From Azonexus sp. (GTDB lineage Bacteria; Pseudomonadota; Gammaproteobacteria; Burkholderiales; Rhodocyclaceae), in assembly GCA_031260295.1 (NCBI GenBank), contig JAIRKE010000028.1, positions 62,001-126,000 of the forward strand: a stretch of 64,000 nucleotides of DNA, in the 5' to 3' direction. A program made the translations under genes and the position numbers. Below the pieces are notes generated by a model that had not been told where the DNA came from, searched no databases, and saw only the letters and a program-made list of their open reading frames with translations. Positions 11,311 to 18,719 of the stretch are shown here, in pieces; positions within the stretch are counted from its first letter, which is position 1; the number at the start of each line of letters is the position of its first letter.

Positions 11311-12516
11311 CTACTCCGGCAACGGCCGTAAGCGACGGTGAGCCAGGGCGGCCAGGCCGCCGAGCAGCATCAGGCCGGTCATGCCGAGCGCCAGGCTGAG
11401 CGTCGCGCCCCACAGGGCCGGCGCAATGAGCGCCGCGGCCAGGCTGTTGAAGGTTGATTGCAGGCAGGTCTGGCAGGAGGCGGCGAGGCCGCGTTGGGCC
11501 GGGAAGGGGTCGAGCGCCAAGAGGGTTAGGCTGGGCGTCGTCAGCGCCATGCCGATGGTGTAGACGAATATTGGCGCCACGCTCCACGGCAGGCCGGGCG
11601 GTAGCGTCAGATTGATGCCGACATTGAGGGTCGCGGCGGTGGCCATCACCGCGTAGCCGAGAGCGATGGTTCGCGCCGTCGACAGCGTGCCGGCCAGTCG
11701 CGCGGATAGCCAAGAGCCGCACAGCAGGCCGCCCATGGCCGGGCCGAACAGCCACAGGAAGGCCGTTTCCGGCAGGCCCAGATGGCGCATCAGGAATACC
11801 GGCGCCGACAGCACATAGATGAAGAAGCCGGAGAAATTGAGCGACATCGCGGCGCAGGCGAGCAGGAAGGCGGGCGAGGTCAGCACGCGCCGGTAAGCGC
11901 GCGCCAGATAGGCCGGTTGCAGCGACTGGCGCCGTTCCGGCGGCAGGGTTTCCGGCAGCAGCTTCCAGCAGGCCAACCACAGGGCGGCGCTCATCAGTAC
12001 CAGGAAGGCGAATACCATCCGCCAGCCGAACCAGGTTTGCAACCAGCCGCCGATGACCGGCGCCAGCGCCGGGGCCAGGGCGAACATCATGGTGATTTGC
12101 GCCATCAGCCGCTGCGCGGCGGCGCCGTCGAACAGGTCGCGGACGATGGCGCGGCTGATGACGATGCCGGCGCCGGCGGTAACGCCCTGCATGGCGCGCC
12201 AGAACCACAATTGCCCGATGTTGGTGGTGGCGGCGCAGCCAGCCGAGGCGATGGCGAACAGTACTAGCGCGGCAAGGATCACCCGGCGGCGGCCGAAGCG
12301 GTCGGAAATTGCTCCATGCCACAGGGTCATCACGGCGAAAGCGAGCAAATAGGCCGACAGCGTTTGCTGCACCTGTAACTGACTGGCGCCAAGATTGGCG
12401 GCAATGTCGGGGAAGGATGGCAGATAGGCATCGATGGAAAACGGCCCGAGCGCCGACAGCGCCGCCAGTAAGAGGGCGATACCGTGAGTGTTGGCCGGTT
12501 TTCCCTTTTCAGCCAC
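11311..12516 (-). CDS. Bcr/CflA family multidrug efflux MFS transporter
   Basis: This is a 12-helix major facilitator permease of the drug:proton antiporter Bcr/CflA type. Family markers are LGPFSIDAYLPSFPDIAA in helix 1, LSAYLLAFAVMTLWHGAISDRFGRR (motif A region), RAMQGVTAGAGIVISRAIVRD and ALAPVIGGWL. I chose the GTG at 12516 (VAEKGKPANTHG), giving 401 residues. Longer upstream reading would cross a palindromic repeat and has no family match. The ribosome site is weak. The substrate is unknown. Confidence 0.8.
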   Translation of the reverse strand: MAEKGKPANTHGIALLLAALSALGPFSIDAYLPSFPDIAANLGASQLQVQQTLSAYLLAFAVMTLWHGAISDRFGRRRVILAALVLFAIASAGCAATTNIGQLWFWRAMQGVTAGAGIVISRAIVRDLFDGAAAQRLMAQITMMFALAPALAPVIGGWLQTWFGWRMVFAFLVLMSAALWLACWKLLPETLPPERRQSLQPAYLARAYRRVLTSPAFLLACAAMSLNFSGFFIYVLSAPVFLMRHLGLPETAFLWLFGPAMGGLLCGSWLSARLAGTLSTARTIALGYAVMATAATLNVGINLTLPPGLPWSVAPIFVYTIGMALTTPSLTLLALDPFPAQRGLAASCQTCLQSTFNSLAAALIAPALWGATLSLALGMTGLMLLGGLAALAHRRLRPLPE

Positions 12517-12521
12517 GGGTG

Positions 12522-12684
12522 AGTGTGCAGCCCCGCAAATAACCGCACATGAAACCGCGTCTTCGCGCCCCCGGCGGCGTTGCAAATGCTCGCGATACCG
12601 CCCGGTATCGCTGCGCTTTGCGCCTTGCCGTGAACGCGAATCCGGCGATTTCATTATGTGCGGCCATTTACGGGGCTGCACACT
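12522..12684. repeat. Palindromic MITE-like element A at the comM 3' end
   Basis: A 163-bp imperfect palindrome whose ends are AGTGTGCAGCCCCG (12522-12535) and CGGGGCTGCACACT (12671-12684). The similarity continues inward for about 20 more bases (AAAT..CCGCACAT..GAAA) with few mismatches. The centre is a second palindrome, GCTCGCGATACCGCC then CGGTATCGCTGCGC. No coding capacity for a transposase. The right arm supplies the last codons and stop of comM; the left end abuts the start of the efflux gene. I infer a small mobile or REP-like element. Confidence 0.6.
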
Positions 12685-14165
12685 AAGCGCCGGTACTGGA
12701 TGGCCTCACCGATATGCGCGGCACTGAGCGCATCGCTGCCGGTGAGATCGGCGATGGTGCGGGCGACGCGCAGGATGCGGTGCCAGGCGCGGGCCGACAG
12801 GTGGAGGTTGCGGCTGGCCTGTTCGAGCAACCGGCGGCCGTTGTCATCGGGGGCGCAGCAGGCGTCGACCTCGGCGCTCGTCAGGCGGGCATTGGTCTTG
12901 TTTTGCCGTGCCAGTTGCCGGTTGCGGGCGGCGACAACGCGCCGCCGAACCTCGGCCGAAGTTTCGCCCGTCGGCCGGTCGAGCAGGGCTTCCGGCGGCA
13001 GGGCGGGAACTTCGATCAACAGGTCGATGCGGTCGAGAAAAGGGCCGGAGAGCTTGCCGCGATAGCGGGCGATCTGGTCCGGCGTGCATCGGCAGCGCCC
13101 GCTGGTCGCGCCATGATGGCCGCAGGGGCAGGGATTCATCGCCGCGACCAGTTGAAAGTCGGCGGGAAACTCGGCCTGGCGGGCGGCGCGGGCGATGTGG
13201 ATGCGCCCGGTTTCCAGCGGCTCGCGCAGCGCTTCCAGCACCTTGCGGTCGAACTCAGGCAATTCGTCGAGAAACAAAATGCCTTGATGAGCCAGGCTGA
13301 TTTCGCCCGGACGCGGTGGATTGCCGCCGCCGACCACGGCCACCGCCGAAGCCGAATGGTGTGGCTGGCGAAAGGGACGGCGGCCGAAACCATGCGGCCG
13401 GAATTGTCCGGCCAGCGACAATATGGCGGCCGAGTCGCGCGCCTCGGTCGGCTCCAGATCCGGCATCAGGCCGGGCAGGCGGGCGGCCAGCATCGACTTG
13501 CCGGTGCCGGGCGGGCCGATCATCAATAGCGAATGGTTGCCGGCGGCGGCAATTTCGAGGGCGCGCTTGGCCTGAACCTGGCCGCGTACCTCGGCCAGAT
13601 CGGGCGGCGGCGGCACGGCTTCGCCTGCGGCCGGAACGGCGAGCGGCAACGCCTCGCGGTCGGTCAGATGGGCGCAGACGGCAAGCAGGGAAGCCGCCGA
13701 GAGAATGACGCCGCTGCCGGCCAGCGCCGCTTCACCGGCGCTGGCGCCCGGCAGGATGAAGCTTCGGCCGTGGTCGGCGCCGCCCAGCGCCATCGCCAAC
13801 GCGCCGCGCACCGGGCGCAACTCGCCGGACAGCGACAGTTCGCCGGCGAATTCGTAATCGGCCAGCGCTTTGCTCGGCAACTGGCCGCTGGCGGCGAGGA
13901 TGGCGAGGGCGATCGGCAGATCGAAACGGCCGGACTCCTTGGGCAGATCGGCCGGCGCCAGATTGACGGTGATGCGCTTGCCGGGAAATTCAAAGCCGGA
14001 ATTGACGATGGCCGCCCGCACCCGGTCGCGGGCTTCCTTGACTTCGGTATCGGGCAGGCCGACCAGGGTAAAACTCGGCAGACCGTTGGCGAGATGGGCC
14101 TCGACCGTGACCGGCGGCACATTCAGGCCATCCAGCCCACGGCTGTGCGCGATGGCTAGGGCCAT
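12654..14165 (-). CDS. comM: YifB/ComM family Mg-chelatase-like AAA+ ATPase
   Basis: ComM is a hexameric AAA+ helicase that promotes branch migration during integration of transformed DNA. The 503-residue product has the Lon-protease-like N-terminal domain (LVGLPDTEVKEARDRVRAA), then the Mg-chelatase domain with Walker A GPPGTGKS, Walker B GILFLDELPEF, the MNPCPCGHHG zinc-like motif and a C-terminal helical lid (LHLSARAWHRILRVARTIADL). The last nine residues (VCSPVNGRT) and the stop are encoded by the arm of a palindromic element, so the native C-terminus was probably slightly different. ubiK follows upstream on the same strand. Confidence 0.92.
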   Translation of the reverse strand: MALAIAHSRGLDGLNVPPVTVEAHLANGLPSFTLVGLPDTEVKEARDRVRAAIVNSGFEFPGKRITVNLAPADLPKESGRFDLPIALAILAASGQLPSKALADYEFAGELSLSGELRPVRGALAMALGGADHGRSFILPGASAGEAALAGSGVILSAASLLAVCAHLTDREALPLAVPAAGEAVPPPPDLAEVRGQVQAKRALEIAAAGNHSLLMIGPPGTGKSMLAARLPGLMPDLEPTEARDSAAILSLAGQFRPHGFGRRPFRQPHHSASAVAVVGGGNPPRPGEISLAHQGILFLDELPEFDRKVLEALREPLETGRIHIARAARQAEFPADFQLVAAMNPCPCGHHGATSGRCRCTPDQIARYRGKLSGPFLDRIDLLIEVPALPPEALLDRPTGETSAEVRRRVVAARNRQLARQNKTNARLTSAEVDACCAPDDNGRRLLEQASRNLHLSARAWHRILRVARTIADLTGSDALSAAHIGEAIQYRRLVCSPVNGRT

Positions 14166-14204
14166 GCCGGTTGTCTGCGGAACGGTTTGCGGGACAGCGC
14201 GCTA

Positions 14205-14444
14205 TTACTCGCCGCGCGCCTTTTCCAGCGCCTCGACGCGGGCTTCGACTTCCTTCAGCCTGTCACGGGTACGGGCCAGAACCTGGGCCTGTACGTCGAA
14301 TTCCTCGCGGGTCACCAGATCGAGCTTGGCGAAAGCGCCGCTGACCAGGGCCTTGGTGTTCTTCTCGATGTCCTTGACCGGCGAATTGGCCAGCAGGGCG
14401 CTCATCTTGGCGCCGATTTCTTCCAGGAATTTGGGGTCGAGCAT
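14205..14444 (-). CDS. ubiK: Ubiquinone biosynthesis accessory factor (BMFP/YqiC family)
   Basis: The 79-residue product has an amphipathic N-terminal helix (MLDPKFLEEIGAKMSALL) and a C-terminal coiled coil (LARTRDRLKEVEARVEALEKA), the two-part layout of the BMFP/UbiK family. UbiK binds UbiJ and lipids and assists aerobic ubiquinone synthesis. The ATG at 14444 has a GAGG-type ribosome site (ggaggacacc). It is upstream of comM on the same strand with a 39-bp gap. It is the last gene before the CRISPR island. Confidence 0.85.
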   Translation of the reverse strand: MLDPKFLEEIGAKMSALLANSPVKDIEKNTKALVSGAFAKLDLVTREEFDVQAQVLARTRDRLKEVEARVEALEKARGE

Positions 14445-14528
14445 GGTGTCCTCCGTAATTATGACAGTGTAGCACAGCGCTGCTGACGCGCTTTTGGCTG
14501 ATGCACGACTGGCTGCCCGGGCAGGTGT

Positions 14529-14595
14529 TTACTTGATCAGTGGCAACAGGGCGCGGAATTCGTTGGAACCGGCCCGATGCAGCTATTCGAACAGC
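14529..14595 (-). pseudogene. Relic of isochorismatase-like gene 3' end (left island boundary)
   Basis: These 67 bases match the last 67 bases of the isochorismatase-like gene at 28698-28764 with 60 identities. On the minus strand they read LFE, then TAG, then LHRAGSNEFRALLPLIK and TAA; the intact gene reads LFEWLHRAGTDEFRALLPLIK. The Trp codon has become a stop and no upstream gene body exists. To the right the frame joins an unrelated hydrophobic stretch (ISRLLLPLLMLGFASLAA). The two copies bracket the whole CRISPR-Cas island. Bases 14596-14752 hold nothing else I recognise. Confidence 0.75.
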
Positions 14596-14752
14596 GCGTA
14601 GATTGCGGCGAGCGAAGCGAACCCCAACATGAGGAGCGGCAATAACAGGCGGGAAATGCCGGGTGGATTTCAACACGCCGCACTAATAACAAATGTTGCT
14701 TCTGAACCGGCGGGGCAGGCCTCATCCTACGCTTGCTGGCCTTGTTCAAAGC

Positions 14753-15483
14753 ATATTAATCCCTTTGAAATCAGGGCATGTTTGAAACTTAATATGGCTA
14801 TCCGATTTTCGTGATTGATTGTCTTAATCCCTTTGAAATCAGGGTGTGTTTGAAACTGACTTATCCAAGCATACTCATTCACCCATCTTCGTCTTAATCC
14901 CTTTGAAATCAGGGCGTGTTTGAAACTCAAAGGAGTTGGGAATCCATGTTGCGTGTTACGTCTTAATCCATTTGAAATCAGGGCGTGTTTGAAACCAGAA
15001 ACTGGTCGTAGTTTGATGGATTTAACCATGTCTTAATCCCTTTGAAATCAGGGCGTGTTTGAAACCTCGCCTCTTCTCGCCTATTCCTCCTGGCTGGCCG
15101 TCTTAATCCCTTTGAAATCAGGGCGTGTTTGAAACTTCGACCGGGGCGCCGGCATCGAGCACGGCGCGCGTCTTAATCCCTTTGAAATCAGGGCGTGTTT
15201 GAAACATTATCATGAGAGTAGAGAAGAGCATTGCATACGGGTCTTAATCCCTTTGAAATCAGGGCGTGTTTGAAACTGAAAAGGCACGTGCACAAGCTGA
15301 AGCCATCGGTCTTAATCCCTTTGAAATCAGGGCGTGTTTGAAACTTTCCAAGGAGAGTGTCATGAAGTACATCAAAAGTCTTAATCCCTTTGAAATCAGG
15401 GCGTGTTTGAAACGACAATATCCTAGCGACCTTGAAGAGTCTCAGGAGTCTTAATCCCTTTGAAATCAGGGCGTGTTTGAAAC
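14753..15483 (-). CRISPR. CRISPR array, 11 repeats of 36 bp and 10 spacers
   Basis: Repeats start at 14753, 14821, 14891, 14960, 15030, 15100, 15170, 15241, 15309, 15378 and 15448. Read on the minus strand, the repeat begins GTTTCAAACACGCCCTGATT and ends AAAGGGATTAAGAC. Spacers are 32-35 bp and all different. The repeats at 15030 onward are identical. Those at 14753 (four changes), 14821 and 14960 (one each) are degenerate, so the old end is on the left. The hairpin CCCTGATTTCAAAGGG is followed on the minus strand by exactly eight bases, ATTAAGAC, the size of a Cas6-made 5' tag. Both facts indicate leftward transcription with the leader at 15484-15590, matching the cas genes. Confidence 0.97.
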
Positions 15484-15590
15484 TCATCCCCCACAAAATT
15501 CCGTTTTACATCAATCGCTTGGATAAGGCGCTGGGGAGAAGTTCGGGGCATCGGGGACTTATGGGTTGCAGAGCGCGCTAGCCATAAAAT
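15484..15590 (-). promoter_or_regulatory. Putative CRISPR leader
   Basis: The 107 bp between the cas2 stop and the first (newest) repeat is the only space for an array promoter and adaptation leader. It holds no ORF. The orientation is inferred from repeat degeneration and the tag geometry of the array. The sequence beside the repeat (tcatcccccacaaaattccg on the plus strand) would be the leader-repeat junction. Confidence 0.6.
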
Positions 15591-15884
15591 TTACCACGGG
15601 GAGGGCAGGCCGGACCATAGGATTCCAGGCGGCAGCACCGGGCGCCCCAGGCGTACCTTGAGGCCACGGGCCGGCAAGGGATAGGCGCGCAGATCATCTT
15701 CTTTCGGCTCGATGAGGCGCGCGGCTTGTTCCAGGCAACGGTCGAGTTGTCGTTGGTCGCCGGTGAATAGAAACACGGAATGCTGCATCGGGATGGCGTG
15801 TTTTTTGAGGTAGCGAAACAGGCGGCCCAGCCGCCTGGGGTGGCTGATGTCATAGCAGATGATTGTGTCATTGATCGCCGTCAT
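15591..15884 (-). CDS. cas2: CRISPR-associated endoribonuclease Cas2 (first copy)
   Basis: The 97-residue product begins MTAINDTIICYDISHPRRLG, with the beta-1 aspartate of the YDI motif, then RLFRYLKKHAIPMQHSVFLF and KEDDLRAYPL, the standard Cas2 ferredoxin-like pattern. Cas2 forms the Cas1-Cas2 integrase that adds spacers. Its ATG lies inside the 3' end of cas1 (17-bp overlap), so the two are translationally coupled. It is the gene next to the CRISPR leader. A second, divergent cas2 lies on the other side of cas1. Confidence 0.9.
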   Translation of the reverse strand: MTAINDTIICYDISHPRRLGRLFRYLKKHAIPMQHSVFLFTGDQRQLDRCLEQAARLIEPKEDDLRAYPLPARGLKVRLGRPVLPPGILWSGLPSPW

Positions 15885-16854
15885 TATCCTGCTCCGGGCC
15901 GGTTTCGAGCGGCGGGGCGGGAATGGCGTGGCCGATCTGCTCGGCCAGGGCTTGTATCTCCACATGGATGCCGCCGCGCAGCGCCTCGCTCTTTTCTTCG
16001 TAGGCGCTGTAATAACGCGCCCGCCCGGCCTTGCCCAGCAGGCAGCCGGATGGCGTGGTGGAGAAATCGTCGGCGCTGATGATTCGTTTGTGCGCCATTT
16101 CGAAACAGAACTGATCGCACAAGGGGCGTAGGGGTTCGAGCAGGTCGGAGGCGAGCGATTCCCGGGCAAAGGCGAGTTGGTGATAGAAGCCAACGCAGGG
16201 GTCAAAGCCGGCGCCATGAAGGGCGATGACGAGTTCGGCATGGGCCAGGGTGTAGGTGAGGGAAAGAAGGGCGTTGAACGGGTCTTTGGGCGGACGGCGA
16301 TTGCGGTTTTTGAAACCGAGGCTGGGCGGGAGCACGGCGCGCAAGCCTTCAAAGTAGCGCGCGGCGGCGGCGCCTTCGAGGCCGCGCAGGCTGGTGAGGT
16401 TGTTGGCGCGGCTCAGCTTGTTGCGCGCTTCCGCCAAATGACGCATGGCAAGACTGAGTTCGTATCGCGCTTGCATGTCTTTTTCGCGCAGGGCGGCGAA
16501 CCATTCGATCTGGCGTTGGAGTTTGCGGTCGATGAGTTGCCGGGCGATGCCCAGGCAGTATTCCGGATCGAAGCTTTTGCGGATTTGCTCGACGCGACGC
16601 GAGGCGTCGTTGTGAGGACGCGCCAGCATGAGACTGGCTTTGCCTCGCCGCCCGGAGAGTATGACGACGCCCACATCGCGCTCGCCAAGACGGCCCAGCA
16701 GCGCGGCGGACAAGCGCACATCGCCGCGTAGAAAAACGCGGGTGAGCGGGGCGACGGGCACGGTGCCGACGCGTTGCTGGTTTTCACGAAAAACGATGGC
16801 ATCGGAGTCAAGTTCAAGCTCGATGCTGCGGCGGTCGACGAAGAGGCTGGTCAT
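15868..16854 (-). CDS. cas1: CRISPR-associated endonuclease Cas1
   Basis: Cas1 is the metal-dependent integrase subunit of spacer acquisition. The 328-residue product has the N-terminal beta domain (LFVDRRSIELELDSDAIVFRE), the central SLRGLEGAAAARYFEGL region with the conserved glutamate, then LHGAGFDPCVGFYH with the active-site histidine and SLASDLLEPLRP with the aspartate. All three ligands appear present, so the enzyme should be active. It is read from cas2 (second copy) into cas1 with a 9-bp gap and overlaps the other cas2. Confidence 0.95.
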   Translation of the reverse strand: MTSLFVDRRSIELELDSDAIVFRENQQRVGTVPVAPLTRVFLRGDVRLSAALLGRLGERDVGVVILSGRRGKASLMLARPHNDASRRVEQIRKSFDPEYCLGIARQLIDRKLQRQIEWFAALREKDMQARYELSLAMRHLAEARNKLSRANNLTSLRGLEGAAAARYFEGLRAVLPPSLGFKNRNRRPPKDPFNALLSLTYTLAHAELVIALHGAGFDPCVGFYHQLAFARESLASDLLEPLRPLCDQFCFEMAHKRIISADDFSTTPSGCLLGKAGRARYYSAYEEKSEALRGGIHVEIQALAEQIGHAIPAPPLETGPEQDNDGDQ

Positions 16855-16863
16855 GAGTCTTCC

Positions 16864-17148
16864 TCAGACAATAATGAAACGATCTTGGCCGAACGTGGCG
16901 GCACGGCCAAAACAGCGGGGTTTCATGCGCGGGTCGAGCGCCAGGATATGAATCCGGTCTTCGTCCGCTGTCAGGATGGCTTCGAGCTGGGCGCGAATGT
17001 GCCGCAGCTCCGCCGTGGTGGCCCAGATTTCAAATACGGATTTCTGCCCGCCGACCTTGAAGCCGGTGAGAAAACGATGGATTTTGCTCAAACGGCGCGG
17101 ATTGCGCACGTCGTAGGCGATGAGATAAAGGTCGCGGCGCGTGTCCAT
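16864..17148 (-). CDS. cas2: CRISPR-associated Cas2 (second, divergent copy)
   Basis: The 94-residue product starts MDTRRDLYLIAYDVRNPRRL (YDV aspartate present), then HRFLTGFKVGGQKSVFEIWA and DEDRIHILALDPR, a Cas2 pattern more like those of type III and I-D loci than its neighbour. I chose the ATG at 17148; an upstream in-frame ATG at 17163 adds only five residues. It leads the adaptation unit cas2-cas1-cas2. A perfect 18-bp palindrome lies 37-54 bp upstream of its start. Confidence 0.85.
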   Translation of the reverse strand: MDTRRDLYLIAYDVRNPRRLSKIHRFLTGFKVGGQKSVFEIWATTAELRHIRAQLEAILTADEDRIHILALDPRMKPRCFGRAATFGQDRFIIV

Positions 17149-17184
17149 GCCGCAACCATACAAAATCTCATGCCGCCAGGGAGG

Positions 17185-17202
17185 CGCGGCAAGCTTGCCG
17201 CG
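17185..17202. promoter_or_regulatory. Palindrome upstream of the adaptation genes
   Basis: CGCGGCAAGCTTGCCGCG is a perfect 18-bp palindrome. Its core, GGCAAGCTTGCC, recurs at 18481-18492, with variants at 18628-18639 and 28561-28573. Its centre is about 46 bp upstream of the cas2 ATG, and a TATGGT hexamer lies about 27 bp downstream of the core. I infer an operator or activator site. The rest of 17149-17332 holds no gene. Confidence 0.5.
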
Positions 17203-17332
17203 ATGGCGGGGGAGCCGTGGTTATATCGGATCGGCCATCGAGTATTGAACGTCCTGCCGCGTCATTCCCGCGCGCTGTGGCTGGGAATGGCGGAAATGGA
17301 GCCGGCTGCGGCAATTTTTGGTGGCCGGCTGA

Positions 17333-18442
17333 CTATTTCAGGGTGATGGCTGCCGCAGGTACGGTGAGACCGCGCTCGGTGTGGCCGCGCGTGCCTTGGC
17401 TGGTGATCAGATAGGGGGCGGCGGCGGGGCCAAGGGCGCGTTTCAGTTTGCTGTTGAGCTTGGAGTTGTTCTCTTCGAAAAATGTCTTTTCCATTCCGTC
17501 CTGGAGGCGTTTTTTCGCGTTTTCGTAATCCCCCGCGTCAATACCGATGACGCGCTGGTAAAGATGCAGGAATTCATCTGGCTCGATGTCGCGCCAGCGG
17601 CGAAACGCTTTGCCGTCGAGAGCGGTTTGCGCCCAGAAACCCAGCCAGGCGATGAGCGAGGGGGTGAGCTGGAGGCTGTGCTGGCCGCAGCTTGCGCGGC
17701 GGGCTTGCAGGTCGATTTCGAGAGAAGGCGGGGCAAAGCTTTCCTGTATGGCTTGTACGGTGTCGATGTAGCTTGATTCGCCCTTGGCGAATTTTTCCGG
17801 CAGGCCGTGGCGTAGCCGCACGATGGGAATTTCGGCGAGCATGACCTGGGCGCCCGCGGTATCGATATGAGTGCCTTCGCGGGTGGCAAGACGACGAGAT
17901 TTGGGCGGCGGGTAGAAAAATTCCGGATGGGTTTCAAAGGCGGGGGAAACCAATACATGCGAGAGGCGATCCTGCTCCCGGGCGTAGAGCGAGAAGGCGT
18001 AGCCGAGATAAAAGCCCATGGTTTTTCGCCCGCCGGCAATCGAGGCATGCAAGGCGGCATCGCCATCGCGCGTAAGTTCAGCCAGTTTCGTGGTGATGGC
18101 GTCGGCGGCGGCGGCGTTGTCCTCGGGCGTGCGGATGTCGGAGAGCGGTTTGCCGTCTGGCCCCGGAATGACATGAATGTGCGTCTTGTCGAAAGCGGGC
18201 CGCCCCAGTGCGGGGTAGTCCTTGAGCAGGGCATGAAACTGGCCGCCATCGGCATGCAGCAGCGAGACTTCGGCATGCCGGGCGCCTTCGGAGGTGGAGA
18301 GCAGGTGTATTTCCGTCGGCACGAATGCGCTCGCCTGCTCTTTGGGGAAGGCCAAGGCATAAAGCGTCTCGGTGACGATTTGCGGCGTCATACCCGTGAT
18401 GCACAACAGAATACGGCGGGGAAATTGATTTGGCGTTTTCAT
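17333..18442 (-). CDS. CRISPR-associated CARF protein, NE0113 family (candidate ring nuclease/sensor)
   Basis: The N-terminal ~200 residues match the Cas_NE0113 family: RILLCITGMTPQIVTETLYA, PTEIHLLSTSEGARHAEV, KTHIHVIPGPDGKPLSDIRT and SIAGGRKTMGFYLGYAFSLY. The family is a CARF-fold domain that binds cyclic oligoadenylates made by Cas10, and members are often annotated as ring nuclease/Csm6-like. I see no RxxxxH HEPN motif, so it is unlikely to be the RNase. The C-terminal ~150 residues (TPSLIAWLGFWAQ onward) look like a helical or winged-helix extension I cannot assign. The start at 18442 is 38 bp from a GGCAAGCTTGCC palindrome. It is set apart from the effector operon by the small-ORF pocket. 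Confidence 0.8.
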   Translation of the reverse strand: MKTPNQFPRRILLCITGMTPQIVTETLYALAFPKEQASAFVPTEIHLLSTSEGARHAEVSLLHADGGQFHALLKDYPALGRPAFDKTHIHVIPGPDGKPLSDIRTPEDNAAAADAITTKLAELTRDGDAALHASIAGGRKTMGFYLGYAFSLYAREQDRLSHVLVSPAFETHPEFFYPPPKSRRLATREGTHIDTAGAQVMLAEIPIVRLRHGLPEKFAKGESSYIDTVQAIQESFAPPSLEIDLQARRASCGQHSLQLTPSLIAWLGFWAQTALDGKAFRRWRDIEPDEFLHLYQRVIGIDAGDYENAKKRLQDGMEKTFFEENNSKLNSKLKRALGPAAAPYLITSQGTRGHTERGLTVPAAAITLK

Positions 18443-18480
18443 GTGAGCAGATTAACAAAGCGAAAGGTAGAGCAGGTAAT

Positions 18481-18492
18481 GGCAAGCTTGCC
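18481..18492. promoter_or_regulatory. GGCAAGCTTGCC palindrome between NE0113 gene and small ORF
   Basis: A perfect 12-bp palindrome, the same core as at 17185-17202. Its centre is about 45 bp from the NE0113 start on the minus strand, nearly the same spacing as at cas2, with a TAATCT hexamer about 26 bp downstream. On the plus strand it heads the duplicated leader of the small ORFs. I infer a shared operator. Confidence 0.5.
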
Positions 18493-18573
18493 AGAAACAA
18501 AATTATTTTGGAATGAGACTAGACTGGGTTCATCAGCGCACGTTGTGTCGCGTCAATAATTAGGAGATTCATT

Positions 18574-18681
18574 ATGCCAACAAAGCCTAGGAGGGAGGAA
18601 GCTATGACAAGCTTGCTGTACTATTTTGGCAAGCTTGGCAAGGAACAAATAATTTTGAATGAAGCTAGACTGGTTTCGTAA
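18574..18681 (+). CDS. Small ORF 1 of the CRISPR pocket (35 residues, unrecognised)
   Basis: The ATG at 18574 follows TAGGAGATTC, a strong ribosome site. The frame encodes MPTKPRREEAMTSLLYYF and on to LNEARLVS, 35 residues: charged N-terminus and short hydrophobic middle. It runs through the second copy of the duplicated leader and stops where that copy's AGCACACGTTGTGCT palindrome begins. It may be a real small protein, a leader peptide, or what remains of the first copy of a duplicated gene. No function can be assigned. It is read opposite to the cas genes. Confidence 0.35.
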   Translation: MPTKPRREEAMTSLLYYFGKLGKEQIILNEARLVS

Positions 18682-18719
18682 GCACACGTTGTGCTGTTTC
18701 AGTCGCTAGGAGATATATC

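Noticed and set aside
14753-15483. Plus-strand orientation of the array because the repeat ends in GAAAC
   Set aside because: The plus reading leaves 12 bases after the hairpin rather than an 8-base tag, and would put the degenerate repeats at the leader end.
14727-15496. Minus-strand open frames with the repeated peptide FKHALISKG across the CRISPR array
   Set aside because: The peptide is the translation of the CRISPR repeat; spacers differ in length and break any common frame.
18481-18492. Sigma-54 promoter at TGGCAAGCTTGCC
   Set aside because: The GG and GC elements are 7 bp apart, not the required 10.
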